Assembly: GCA_025359865.1 (NCBI GenBank)
Contig: JANYDH010000106.1
Location: 1 to 52,215 of the forward strand
Direction of reading: 5' to 3'
DNA: 52,215 bases
DNA from: Actinomycetes bacterium
GTDB lineage: Bacteria; Actinomycetota; Acidimicrobiia; Acidimicrobiales; Ilumatobacteraceae
The position numbers and the translations under genes were made by a program. Positions 24,030 through 31,854 of this stretch are shown here, piece by piece (position 1 is the stretch's first letter; every line of letters begins with the position of its first letter). Under the pieces are notes generated by a model, which had not been told where the DNA came from, made no database searches, and was given only the letters and a program-made list of their open reading frames with translations.

Positions 24030-25249
24030 CGGCGCTGCAGTGGGGAGCCGCCACCGATGTCGGCCGCATCCGCAATGAGAACGAGGACGCGCACAGCGCT
24101 GAGCCGATGCTGTTCGTCGTGGCCGACGGGATGGGTGGCCACCAGGCGGGCGAGGTGGCCAGCGCGCTTGCCGTACAGACACTGCACGGACGTCTGGCTC
24201 AAGGCGCCCAGTCCGTCGACGTGGTGATCGCGGCAGTGGTTGAGGCCAACGCGGCCATCTTTCATGCAGCCCACCAGAACGCCGGGCAGCAGGGCATGGG
24301 CACCACGCTCACTGCGATTGCGGTTCTGCCTGCCGATGGTGAGCATCACTCCACGCTGGCGTTGGTGAACGTTGGCGACAGTCGCACCTACCGCATGCGC
24401 GGCGGCGTGCTGCAGCGAGTCACGATCGATCACAGCTATGTGCAGGAACTGGTGGCCACGGGGCACATCAGCGAACTCGAGGCGCGAACACATCCCCGGC
24501 GCAACATCGTTACGCGAGCACTGGGTATCGAGCCGACGGTCAGGGTGGATTCGTGGTTGCTGTCAATGGTGCGCGGCGACCGGTTCGTGTTGTGCAGCGA
24601 TGGTCTGGTCGACGAGGTGCCCGACCACGAGATCGCCATGATCGCAGGCGGTGTTGCTGCTCCGCAGGCAGTCGCCGACGAGCTGGTGGCGATGGCTAAC
24701 CGCCACGGTGGACGCGACAACGTCACCGTTGTCGTGGTCGACGTGCTCGAGGGATTGGAACTGGCTGCCGACGAGGCGGCGATGGTGGTGATGGAGGATG
24801 CATCGGCTGCCGTGGCTGAACTGGCGGTCGGCGGGAGCGAGAACGACACGCCCGGACTGTATGGGGGTCGTGACGCCGACGCGGCATCACTCACCGCACC
24901 GATGGGTGTTGTTGCAGACCCCAATGTCACGTTGGTGATGGCACCCGTGGATGGCAGTGTGCGCCGACGTCGGCTCACCCCAGGACTGTTTCTTTTCCTG
25001 TTGATTCTTGGGCTCGTCGTCACCGTCACTGTCACGATGGTCGCCGTGGTGTTGCGAAATGACGACACCACACCGGCAGACACGACCGTGCCGGTGACGC
25101 CGGCCCCGGCCACGCTGGCGCCGGTGACGCTGGCGCCGGTCACGACGTCGGCTACGTCGGCTACGTCGGCTGCACCCACTACCACTCGCACCGCCCCCAC
25201 GAACGCGAGCCCGATCCCCGGTAGCGCGGCGGGTACCACCGCACCATGA
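24026..25249 (+). CDS. pstP: PP2C-family Ser/Thr phosphatase (PstP)
   Basis: 407 residues. Manganese-binding phosphatase that reverses PknB-type phosphorylation. Catalytic PP2C motifs: NENEDA (Asp21), DGMGGH (34-39), GTTLTAI, VGDSRTYR, LCSDGLVDEV and GGRDNVTVVVV. One membrane helix at about 321-343 and a Thr/Pro-rich extracellular tail of about 60 residues. The tail contains short repeats (APVTLAPVT, ATSATSA) and no known fold. Both neighbours overlap by ATGA. Confidence 0.95.
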   Translation: MTALQWGAATDVGRIRNENEDAHSAEPMLFVVADGMGGHQAGEVASALAVQTLHGRLAQGAQSVDVVIAAVVEANAAIFHAAHQNAGQQGMGTTLTAIAVLPADGEHHSTLALVNVGDSRTYRMRGGVLQRVTIDHSYVQELVATGHISELEARTHPRRNIVTRALGIEPTVRVDSWLLSMVRGDRFVLCSDGLVDEVPDHEIAMIAGGVAAPQAVADELVAMANRHGGRDNVTVVVVDVLEGLELAADEAAMVVMEDASAAVAELAVGGSENDTPGLYGGRDADAASLTAPMGVVADPNVTLVMAPVDGSVRRRRLTPGLFLFLLILGLVVTVTVTMVAVVLRNDDTTPADTTVPVTPAPATLAPVTLAPVTTSATSATSAAPTTTRTAPTNASPIPGSAAGTTAP

Positions 25250-26649
25250 GCACGGCGTCGCCGATCGCGAGCACGCGCCGCAGCACTGAACTCGGGCTCG
25301 TGATCATGGCGGGCTCCATCACGGGTGCTGCGTACACGCTCGCGTCGCTCGGCAAGAACGCAGAGATCCCACCGATCATCGTTCCGTTTCTGATCGCGCT
25401 GCTCGGGGTGTTGTTGCTCGCCCATATCGCCACGCGCCTGTTGGCCAGCGGTGCCGATGCCACGCTGTTGCCGCTGGTTGCCCTGCTGAACGGCCTCGGT
25501 TACGTGATGATCGCCCGGCTCAACGATCGCCTGGCTCGCCTGCAGACCACCTGGACGATCGTTGCAGTCGTCGCGTACGTCGTCACGTTGTTGGTCGTGC
25601 AGCGCGCCGCTGATCTCGCCCGGTACAAGTGGACGTTGTTCGCTGTTGGAGCCGGACTGTTGCTCCTGCCGTTGGTGCCCGGCGTAGGCCGCACGTTCGG
25701 TGGAGCCCGCATTTGGGTCAGGATCGGCCCGGTCAACTTCCAGCCAGGCGAGTTCTCCAAAATCGCACTCGCCGTGTTCTTCGCCGGCTATCTCGCCGAA
25801 CGGCGTGAATTGATCGCCACCGGCACCTGGCACATCGGTCCGCTACGACTGCCCGAACCCCGTCACTTTCTGCCGATTCTGTTGGCATGGGGCTTCTCTG
25901 TCGTTGCGATGGTCGGGCTCAAGGACCTCGGCGCGTCGCTGCTGTTCTTTTCGCTGTTCGTCGTGATGTTGTGGGTGGCCACCGAGCGCACCACCTACTT
26001 GGTGATGGGTGTCGTCCTGTTTGCCGGAGCGGCCTACACGGCGTGGCGGCTGTTCGCCAACGTGCAGACCCGCGTGGCGATCTGGCACGACCCCTGGTCG
26101 CAGTACGAAGGCAAGGGCTATCAGATCGTCCAGGCGATGTTCGCGCTCGCGAACGGTGGCGCCGCCGGCACCGGGCTCGGGCTCGGAAGCCCCAACAAGA
26201 TCCCGGAGGTGAAGAACGACTTCATCTTTGCCGCGTTTGGCGAAGAGCTCGGACTGTTCGGCGCAACGGCCATCCTGATCGCGTTCTTGTTGATCATCGG
26301 CGCTGGGTTCCGCGTGGCCATTCGCAGCGAACGCCCCTTCGAAAAGATCCTTGCCGTTGGTCTCACGACCATCCTCGGATTGCAGGCATTCATCATCATC
26401 GGCGGCGTGATTCGGGTTGTCCCGCTGACCGGCATCACGTTGCCGTTCGTCAGCTATGGCGGCTCCAGCCTGGTTGCCAACTACGTGCTGTTGGCGTTGC
26501 TGATGAGGATCAGCGACTCCACGGCCCGCCGCGCCGGCGAGGTGCCTGACGCTCTCACGGTAGGAGAACGGTTCGAGGCGCGTGGCGCAGTGCGTCAGGT
26601 GAAGCGTGATGTGAAACGTGGTGCGAACGCGGACCGGGAACCGCGATGA
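25246..26649 (+). CDS. rodA: RodA/FtsW-family peptidoglycan glycosyltransferase (SEDS)
   Basis: 467 residues with about ten to twelve membrane helices. SEDS proteins polymerise lipid II into glycan strands together with a class B PBP, here the next gene. The signature loop is visible in GRTFGGARIWVRIGPVNFQPGE (conserved Trp/Gln-Pro-Glu) and near the end in LTGITLPFVSYGGSSLVANYV, the SYGG(S/T) motif. The conserved Asp in KNDFIFAAFGEELG is present. The C-terminal tail is basic and cytoplasmic. Overlaps pbpA by ATGA; the cluster position matches mycobacterial rodA rather than division ftsW. Confidence 0.93.
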   Translation: MSTASPIASTRRSTELGLVIMAGSITGAAYTLASLGKNAEIPPIIVPFLIALLGVLLLAHIATRLLASGADATLLPLVALLNGLGYVMIARLNDRLARLQTTWTIVAVVAYVVTLLVVQRAADLARYKWTLFAVGAGLLLLPLVPGVGRTFGGARIWVRIGPVNFQPGEFSKIALAVFFAGYLAERRELIATGTWHIGPLRLPEPRHFLPILLAWGFSVVAMVGLKDLGASLLFFSLFVVMLWVATERTTYLVMGVVLFAGAAYTAWRLFANVQTRVAIWHDPWSQYEGKGYQIVQAMFALANGGAAGTGLGLGSPNKIPEVKNDFIFAAFGEELGLFGATAILIAFLLIIGAGFRVAIRSERPFEKILAVGLTTILGLQAFIIIGGVIRVVPLTGITLPFVSYGGSSLVANYVLLALLMRISDSTARRAGEVPDALTVGERFEARGAVRQVKRDVKRGANADREPR

Positions 26650-28196
26650 ACAAGAAGATCCGCCGTCTCGCAGTTGGGCTGCTCGTGTGCTACCTCGTGC
26701 TGTTCATCCAACTGAACATTCTGCAGGTGGCTAAGCAGCAGGAACTGAGCGCCGACCTGCGCAACGATCGCCAAACCATCCGTGACTTCAACCGCACCCG
26801 CGGGCCGATCATCGCTGCCGATGGCACGGTGCTGGCCCGCAGTGTGCCGGTGGTGAACCCGGATGACAGTGCGAAGTATCAGCGTGAGTACCCGCTCGGA
26901 GATCTTTTCGGCAACATCACCGGCTACTACACGTTCAACTTCGGCAGTACCCAACTCGAACGTACGCACGGCGCCGAGTTGTCGGGCACCACGTCGCGCC
27001 AGCAGGTCCGCGCTCTCACCAATCTGCTCGGCGAGGGCGATATCAGCGGTACGGTCGTCACGACCCTGCGGCCCGATGTACAGCAGTTGGCGAAGGATCT
27101 ACTCGCTGGGCGTGAGGGCTCCGTCGTGGTGATGGTGCCGTCGACTGGGGCGGTTATCGCGATGTACAGCTTTCCCAGCTTCGACCCGAATCTCGTGGCC
27201 AATCACGACACCGAAGAAGCCGCCAATGTGCTCAAGTTCCTCACCGCATTACCTGGTAAGCCGCTGCTCGCAAATGCCTATCAAGAGCGCTACATGCCCG
27301 GTTCCAGCTTCAAGGTGATCACTACGGCAACGGCGCTGCAGTACGGCGTCACCTCGCTCGAGCGAGCGTTCCCTAACGAGACCGAGTTCACCCCACCGCA
27401 GACGAATGATCCGATCCGAAACTACGGCGGAAAGGCGTGCGGAGGCACGATGGCCGAAGTCTTCTACCGGAGTTGCAACATCCCGTTCGCCCAGATGGCA
27501 ATCGAGTTGGGGCCTGAGCGAATGGTCGGCGGAACGAAAGCCTGGGGCATCGGTGAAGCCATTCCCATCGACCTTCCCGGTGCGGCCGCCAGCGCGTTCG
27601 GCGAGGTGAGTGACTTCACCGATCGACTGCCGCTGCTCGCCATTGGCGGGTTCGGTCAAGGTAGTGATGTGATGGTGCCGCTGCACATGGCAATGCTGGC
27701 GAGCACCATTGCGAATGGGGGCGAGATGATGAAACCGTACGTCGTCGATGCGACGCTGTACCACGACGGGTCTGTGCTCGAGCGCACCGATCCAGAGGTG
27801 TGGAAGACCCCGATCGATCCAGGGACTGCGTCCACGTTGACGCAGTTGATGATCGGCGTGGTGAACCTGGGCACCGGTCGATCGATGCAGTTGGCGAACG
27901 GCGTTCAGGCCGCAGCCAAGACGGGCACAGCGCAACTCAACGCAGCAGGGGAGCCGCAACGATCACATGCCTGGATCATCGGTTTCGCACCTGCCGAGGC
28001 ACCGCAGTACGCAGTGTCGGTGGTGTTGAAAGGCACGACCGATGAGATCAGCGCCAGCACCGGCGGCAAGCTTGCCGGACCCGTCGCCAAGCAGATCTTC
28101 GACTACTTGTTCGCCCACCCTGATCCCGTACCAGTGGCGCAAAGCGTGTCGGCAGCGACGCCTGCTCCACCTCCGGTAGGGAGTGCCCAGCCATGA
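26646..28196 (+). CDS. pbpA: Class B penicillin-binding protein PbpA (transpeptidase)
   Basis: 516 residues. One N-terminal membrane anchor (RLAVGLLVCYLVLFIQLNIL), a short pedestal domain starting TRGPIIAADGTVLA, then the transpeptidase domain with SSFK (Ser220, Lys223), SCN (276-278) and KTGTA (from Lys425), all in order. It cross-links peptidoglycan with the SEDS partner. The Pro-rich 20-residue tail lacks PASTA repeats. The start overlaps the rodA stop. The gap of 62 bp to pknB contains no clear terminator. Confidence 0.95.
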   Translation: MNKKIRRLAVGLLVCYLVLFIQLNILQVAKQQELSADLRNDRQTIRDFNRTRGPIIAADGTVLARSVPVVNPDDSAKYQREYPLGDLFGNITGYYTFNFGSTQLERTHGAELSGTTSRQQVRALTNLLGEGDISGTVVTTLRPDVQQLAKDLLAGREGSVVVMVPSTGAVIAMYSFPSFDPNLVANHDTEEAANVLKFLTALPGKPLLANAYQERYMPGSSFKVITTATALQYGVTSLERAFPNETEFTPPQTNDPIRNYGGKACGGTMAEVFYRSCNIPFAQMAIELGPERMVGGTKAWGIGEAIPIDLPGAAASAFGEVSDFTDRLPLLAIGGFGQGSDVMVPLHMAMLASTIANGGEMMKPYVVDATLYHDGSVLERTDPEVWKTPIDPGTASTLTQLMIGVVNLGTGRSMQLANGVQAAAKTGTAQLNAAGEPQRSHAWIIGFAPAEAPQYAVSVVLKGTTDEISASTGGKLAGPVAKQIFDYLFAHPDPVPVAQSVSAATPAPPPVGSAQP

Positions 28197-28258
28197 GGAC
28201 GCCGGTATCTGTATCGTTGCGCAGCATCCTTGCCAAACAGGCGCGGGCGAAGTAGGTC

Positions 28259-30379
28259 GTGGTGACAGACAACAGTGAGCGGATCGTGCTCAATGATCGA
28301 TACCAGATTCAGCAGCGGATCGGGCGCGGCGGTATGGCCGACGTGTTCTTGGCGCGCGATCTTCTGCTCGACCGCAACGTCGCGATCAAAGTGCTGTTCC
28401 CTGAGTTTGCCACCGACCCCAACTTCGTCGAACGGTTCCGCCGTGAGGCGCAATCGGCCGCAAACCTGAATCATCCCAACATTGTCAGCGTCTACGACTG
28501 GGGCAAGTATTCGAACACGTACTTCATGGCCATGGAGTACGTCGAAGGGCGCACCCTTGCCGACATCTTGCGCGCCAACGGCCATGTGAGTTCGATACAG
28601 GCCGCAGAGATCGCCAGCGAAGTGTCGGCCGCCCTCGGCTTCGCCCACCGTAACGGTGTGGTCCATCGCGATATCAAGCCCGCAAACATCCTCATCGGGT
28701 CGAGTGGCCAGGTGAAAGTGGCCGATTTCGGCATCGCTCGGGCAATGAACGCGCCGACCGAGAGCAACCTCACCCAGGTTGGCTCGGTGATGGGTACCGC
28801 CACGTATTTCTCGCCCGAACAGGCACAGGGCGGACAGCCCGATCCGCGTAGCGATCTGTATTCGCTCGGCATTGTGCTGTACGAGATGGTTGGTGGTAGG
28901 CCGCCGTTCACCGGCGACAATCCGGTTGGCATTGCCTACAAGCAGGTGCACAATGCCCCGCAGCCACTCAATCAACTGGTTGCTGACGTGCCCCGGCCAT
29001 TTGAGGCGATCGTCGCCAAATTGCTGGCGAAGAAGCCTGAACAGCGTTACGCCGATGCCGACGACCTGCGCGACGACCTGCGCCGATTCCGTTCCGGTGA
29101 GCATGTGCACGCGCTCGGGCCGGCTGTGGTGCCGCCGCCGGTCGTGCCGCTCCCGGTGGCCCCGGTTGTCACCGCAAGCCTTCCCCGTACGCAGGCTGCT
29201 TATGCGGCGGCGGCAACCACTGCCGTGCCACGAACGACGGCCATGCCGACAACACCGCGCCCTGCGGCCGGCCCGGTCGCGTATGTCGACCCGCCCAATC
29301 GCAATGGGCTGTACGCCGTGCTCGGGTTCCTCGCTGTCATCGCCTTGGTGATCGGCGGGATCGTGCTCTTCAAATCGCTCACCAAGGAAAAGGGAGCCGC
29401 GGTCCCGGTCGAGTCCACGACCACTGCGGCTGCGGTCACCACACTCGCCGTCGTGAATGTCGCGAATGTCATCGGCCAGACGTTCGACGAGGCCAGCCGG
29501 ATCCTCACGTTGCAGGGCCTCACGGTCACCCCAGTCGCCCAGGACAACCCTGCTGTTGCTGAGAATCAGGTGTTCAAGACCGATCCGCCCGCCGATACCG
29601 CCGTCACATCGGGTTCGCCGGTACAGGTGTTCTTCAACCCGACCAAACTGCCGCAACCGGTCCCCGACGTGACAGGCAAGAGCGTGGAGGAAGCCAAGCG
29701 CCTGCTCACCGCAGGCGGGTTCGTCGTTGGCGCGATCACATCGGAGAACTCCGACCTCACCTCCGACACCGTCATTCGTACCGACCCGGCAGCGACGACA
29801 TCGCTCAAGGTCGGCTCGACGGTCGGGATCGTGCTGTCGGCGGGCCCGAACACCCAACCGGTGCCCGATGTTGTCGGTCAAACCGAACAGGTCGCCAAGG
29901 ATTTCCTGGTCGCTCCACCGCGAACGTTCGTCGTCACATCCATTCAAGAGGCCAGTGACACTGTGGCTGTGGGCATCGTCATTCGAAGTGAGCCGGTTGG
30001 CGGCGGTCAATTGGCGCCTGGCGGGGCGATCACCATTGTGGTGTCGTCGGGCCTGAAGCAGGTGCAAGTACCGCCGCTGATCGGTCTCACTGAGGCTCAG
30101 GCGAGAACGTCGCTCACGTCGCTCACACTCGTTGCCGAAGTCGTGTACCAGGCAGTGCCATCAGGCGATGTGAACGATGGACGGGTGATCGCGCAGAACG
30201 TCACATCGGGTACATCGGTGAACCCGAACTCGACGGTAAAGCTCAAAGTTGGTAAGGCCGTCGCTCCTGCCACCACCACGACATCGACGACGTTGCCGCC
30301 GACGACCACCAGCACGTCTACCCTTCCACCGACCACCACGACCACCGAAGCGCCCATCACGGCGCCGCCCGGGCCCTGA
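28259..30379 (+). CDS. pknB: PASTA-domain Ser/Thr kinase PknB
   Basis: 706 residues. Kinase domain about 15-275: GRGGMADV glycine loop, VAIK (Lys44), HRDIKPAN (Asp138), DFG (Asp156) and SPEQAQGG. Then a Pro/Ala-rich juxtamembrane stretch, a membrane helix at about 351-372, four extracellular PASTA repeats from about 398 (NVIGQTFDEAS, DVTGKSVEEAK, DVVGQTEQVAK, PLIGLTEAQAR) and a Thr-rich tail. PASTA domains sense muropeptides or lipid II. There is only one kinase here; mycobacteria carry pknA as well between pbpA and pknB, and it is missing. The GTG at 28259 or the next codon GTG 28262 is the start. Confidence 0.95.
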   Translation: MVTDNSERIVLNDRYQIQQRIGRGGMADVFLARDLLLDRNVAIKVLFPEFATDPNFVERFRREAQSAANLNHPNIVSVYDWGKYSNTYFMAMEYVEGRTLADILRANGHVSSIQAAEIASEVSAALGFAHRNGVVHRDIKPANILIGSSGQVKVADFGIARAMNAPTESNLTQVGSVMGTATYFSPEQAQGGQPDPRSDLYSLGIVLYEMVGGRPPFTGDNPVGIAYKQVHNAPQPLNQLVADVPRPFEAIVAKLLAKKPEQRYADADDLRDDLRRFRSGEHVHALGPAVVPPPVVPLPVAPVVTASLPRTQAAYAAAATTAVPRTTAMPTTPRPAAGPVAYVDPPNRNGLYAVLGFLAVIALVIGGIVLFKSLTKEKGAAVPVESTTTAAAVTTLAVVNVANVIGQTFDEASRILTLQGLTVTPVAQDNPAVAENQVFKTDPPADTAVTSGSPVQVFFNPTKLPQPVPDVTGKSVEEAKRLLTAGGFVVGAITSENSDLTSDTVIRTDPAATTSLKVGSTVGIVLSAGPNTQPVPDVVGQTEQVAKDFLVAPPRTFVVTSIQEASDTVAVGIVIRSEPVGGGQLAPGGAITIVVSSGLKQVQVPPLIGLTEAQARTSLTSLTLVAEVVYQAVPSGDVNDGRVIAQNVTSGTSVNPNSTVKLKVGKAVAPATTTTSTTLPPTTTSTSTLPPTTTTTEAPITAPPGP

Positions 30380-30386
30380 CGACCTC

Positions 30387-30438
30387 TCGCCACCTACTCG
30401 CGCCCTACTCGCGCCCTGGCTCGCGCCCTAGGTGGCGA
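30387..30438. terminator. Bidirectional terminator-like inverted repeat, pknB/trpG convergence
   Basis: Perfect 10-bp arms TCGCCACCTA (30387-30396) and TAGGTGGCGA (30429-30438) around a 32-nt loop. The loop is mostly tandem copies of CTCGCGCCCT-type units (about three). It spans the 48 bp between the pknB stop and the trpG stop, and the right arm is inside the trpG end. The large loop is unusual for an intrinsic terminator. Confidence 0.5.
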
Positions 30439-31033
30439 TGGCCGCCGCCGTCTCGACGGTGCGGACGAAGTTGTGCAGCAGGTCGTGCCCAGCGACGGTC
30501 AGGATGCTCTCGGGGTGGAACTGCACTCCCTCGATCGGCAAGGACGTATGGCGTACCGCCATAACGATGCCGTCGCTCGTCCAAGCCGTTGCGGCCAACT
30601 CTGTGGGCAAGGTGGCTGCAGCGATCACGAGGCTGTGGTAGCGGGTGGCGGTGATCGGTGAGGGCAACCCATCGAACACGCCTTCACCGTTGTGTTCGAT
30701 CAGCGACGTCTTGCCGTGCATCAGTACCGGTGCCCGCTCAATGGTGGCACCGAAGGTATGACCGATGGCTTGATGACCGAGGCAAACGCCGAACACCGGG
30801 ATGCCCCGGCCTGCAAATGCTCTGATCGAAGCACAGATGATGCCAGCGTCTTCGGGACGCCCGGGGCCGGGGGAGAGCAGGACGCCATCAGGTTCGAGCG
30901 CGAGCGCTTCGTCCAAGGTGCACTCGTCGTTGCGGATCACCTGCGGTTGTGCACCGAGCTCGCCGAGGTACTGCACCAGGTTGTACACGAAGCTGTCGTA
31001 ACTGTCGATCACCAAGACATGAGGGCCGGCCAT
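30428..31033 (-). CDS. pabA: Glutamine amidotransferase, TrpG/PabA type
   Basis: 201 residues, class I glutamine amidotransferase that feeds ammonia to anthranilate or aminodeoxychorismate synthase. Motifs: IDSYDSFVYNLVQYLG at the N-terminus, LLSPGPGRP, the nucleophile in GVCLGHQAIG (Cys84), and the His-Glu pair in VQFHPES (His173, Glu175). All catalytic residues are intact. The ATG at 31033 is chosen because the family N-terminus begins there; the longer frame upstream overlaps crgA. No trpE/pabB is in the window, so the synthase partner is elsewhere. Placement beside crgA and pknB is the actinobacterial pattern. Confidence 0.93.
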   Translation of the reverse strand: MAGPHVLVIDSYDSFVYNLVQYLGELGAQPQVIRNDECTLDEALALEPDGVLLSPGPGRPEDAGIICASIRAFAGRGIPVFGVCLGHQAIGHTFGATIERAPVLMHGKTSLIEHNGEGVFDGLPSPITATRYHSLVIAAATLPTELAATAWTSDGIVMAVRHTSLPIEGVQFHPESILTVAGHDLLHNFVRTVETAAAIAT

Positions 31034-31039
31034 CTCAAG

Positions 31040-31049
31040 AGCGTAGACT
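31040..31049. promoter_or_regulatory. Overlapping divergent -10 boxes for trpG/pabA and crgA
   Basis: TAGACT (31044-31049, plus) lies 8 nt before the crgA GTG at 31058, and TACGCT (31045-31040, minus) lies 6 nt before the amidotransferase ATG at 31033. The boxes share two bases, so RNA polymerase cannot occupy both. The 24-bp gap between the start codons leaves no room for Shine-Dalgarno leaders, implying two leaderless mRNAs. Confidence 0.55.
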
Positions 31050-31057
31050 CGTAGCCC

Positions 31058-31366
31058 GTGGCACCACCCAAGAGAAAGACCACCGGTCGTGTGACCCCAA
31101 AGGGCACCAGGCCCGGCGAGGTTACCCATTCGGCACCAGCAGCGTCGTCGGCCGGTGTGGCAGCGTCTTCGCGCTACACGCCCCCCATCACCAAAGAGAT
31201 GAAGGAAAGTCCACGGTGGCTTCCGATCCTCATGGCGATCCTCCTCGGATTGGGTGCGTTGACGATTCTGCTGCGCTACCTCGTGTGGCCCGACACCAAT
31301 CTCCCGGTGCTGTTCGGCCTTGGCTTCCTGCTCGGCGGGTTGTGGCTCGCCACCAAGTGGCATTGA
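31058..31366 (+). CDS. crgA: Cell division protein CrgA
   Basis: 102 residues. A basic, Pro/Thr-rich cytoplasmic N-terminus (KRKTTGRVTPKGTRPGE), the conserved KESPRW before the first helix, then two membrane helices (LPILMAILLGLGALTILLRY and LPVLFGLGFLLGGLWLATKW). CrgA is an actinobacterial division protein that binds FtsZ, FtsI and others at the septum. The start is GTG 31058. It faces convergently the small zinc-ribbon protein gene, with a 137-bp spacer between. Confidence 0.92.
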   Translation: MAPPKRKTTGRVTPKGTRPGEVTHSAPAASSAGVAASSRYTPPITKEMKESPRWLPILMAILLGLGALTILLRYLVWPDTNLPVLFGLGFLLGGLWLATKWH

Positions 31367-31483
31367 CCCCCACCGGGTGACGGTCGGGTGATAATCGGGT
31401 GAGCTCGCCGGTGAGGTGGCAGTGAATGAAGGCGTTGCGCCCGGTATCCCACAAGTTACATCACTGTGAGTTGACCCACAGAC

Positions 31484-31504
31484 TTATCCACACCCTGTGG
31501 ATGT
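31484..31504. promoter_or_regulatory. DnaA-box pair / dyad
   Basis: TTATCCACA (31484-31492) is a perfect DnaA box. It is followed after 3 bp by TGTGGATGT (31496-31504), the reverse complement of ACATCCACA (7 of 9). The two share a perfect inverted ATCCACA-CCC-TGTGGAT dyad. Located at the 3' end of crgA/zinc-ribbon protein convergence. Could be a DnaA titration or regulation site, or a weak terminator. Confidence 0.5.
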
Positions 31505-31770
31505 CACTCGAAGAGTGGCGCGACCACATCCATGTCTTCAAGACAGTGTTTCGGCGGTGGTGGATCCTCATCAGGGGCCAGTAACAGCTTGATCTCTAGC
31601 CCGCAAACGCTACACCGGTACCTAACGTTCACTTTTCGCATCTCACCGGTGGGTGGAGGTGGAGGAAGCAGGCTGGTCATGCTGCGCAGCATGCCGATGC
31701 CACTTTTCCACAGGACCACACCGATCAGGACCGCACTGAGCACCCAGACGACGGTGGAAAACGCTGGCAT
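31504..31770 (-). CDS. Small membrane protein with zinc-ribbon-like Cys motif
   Basis: 88 residues. An N-terminal membrane helix (VVWVLSAVLIGVVLWKSGIG), a Pro-rich linker (LLPPPPPTGEMRK), then a short ribbon YRCSVCGLEIKLLLAP with a third Cys in PKHCLEDM. The C-x-x-C...C pattern gives only three Cys; the fourth ligand is probably the His of KHC. This arrangement recurs in actinobacterial genomes without known function. Convergent with crgA. Confidence 0.7.
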   Translation of the reverse strand: MPAFSTVVWVLSAVLIGVVLWKSGIGMLRSMTSLLPPPPPTGEMRKVNVRYRCSVCGLEIKLLLAPDEDPPPPKHCLEDMDVVAPLFE

Positions 31771-31854
31771 GTGGACAGACTACCGGCGCTCACCTGGGTG
31801 ACCTTGGCTCGAGCGGTGCCGGTGCGCCGGGTTCTGCAACCCTGTTGTACAGAT

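Noticed and set aside
24436-25833. 465-codon minus-strand frame opposite pstP/rodA
   Set aside because: Shadow frame; Ser/Thr/Pro-rich translation with no domain.
28103-30067. 654-codon minus-strand frame opposite pknB
   Set aside because: High-GC antisense shadow; kinase and PASTA motifs on the plus strand are unambiguous.
31367-31503. Origin of replication
   Set aside because: Only one good DnaA box plus one imperfect, no AT-rich segment, no dnaA/dnaN nearby.
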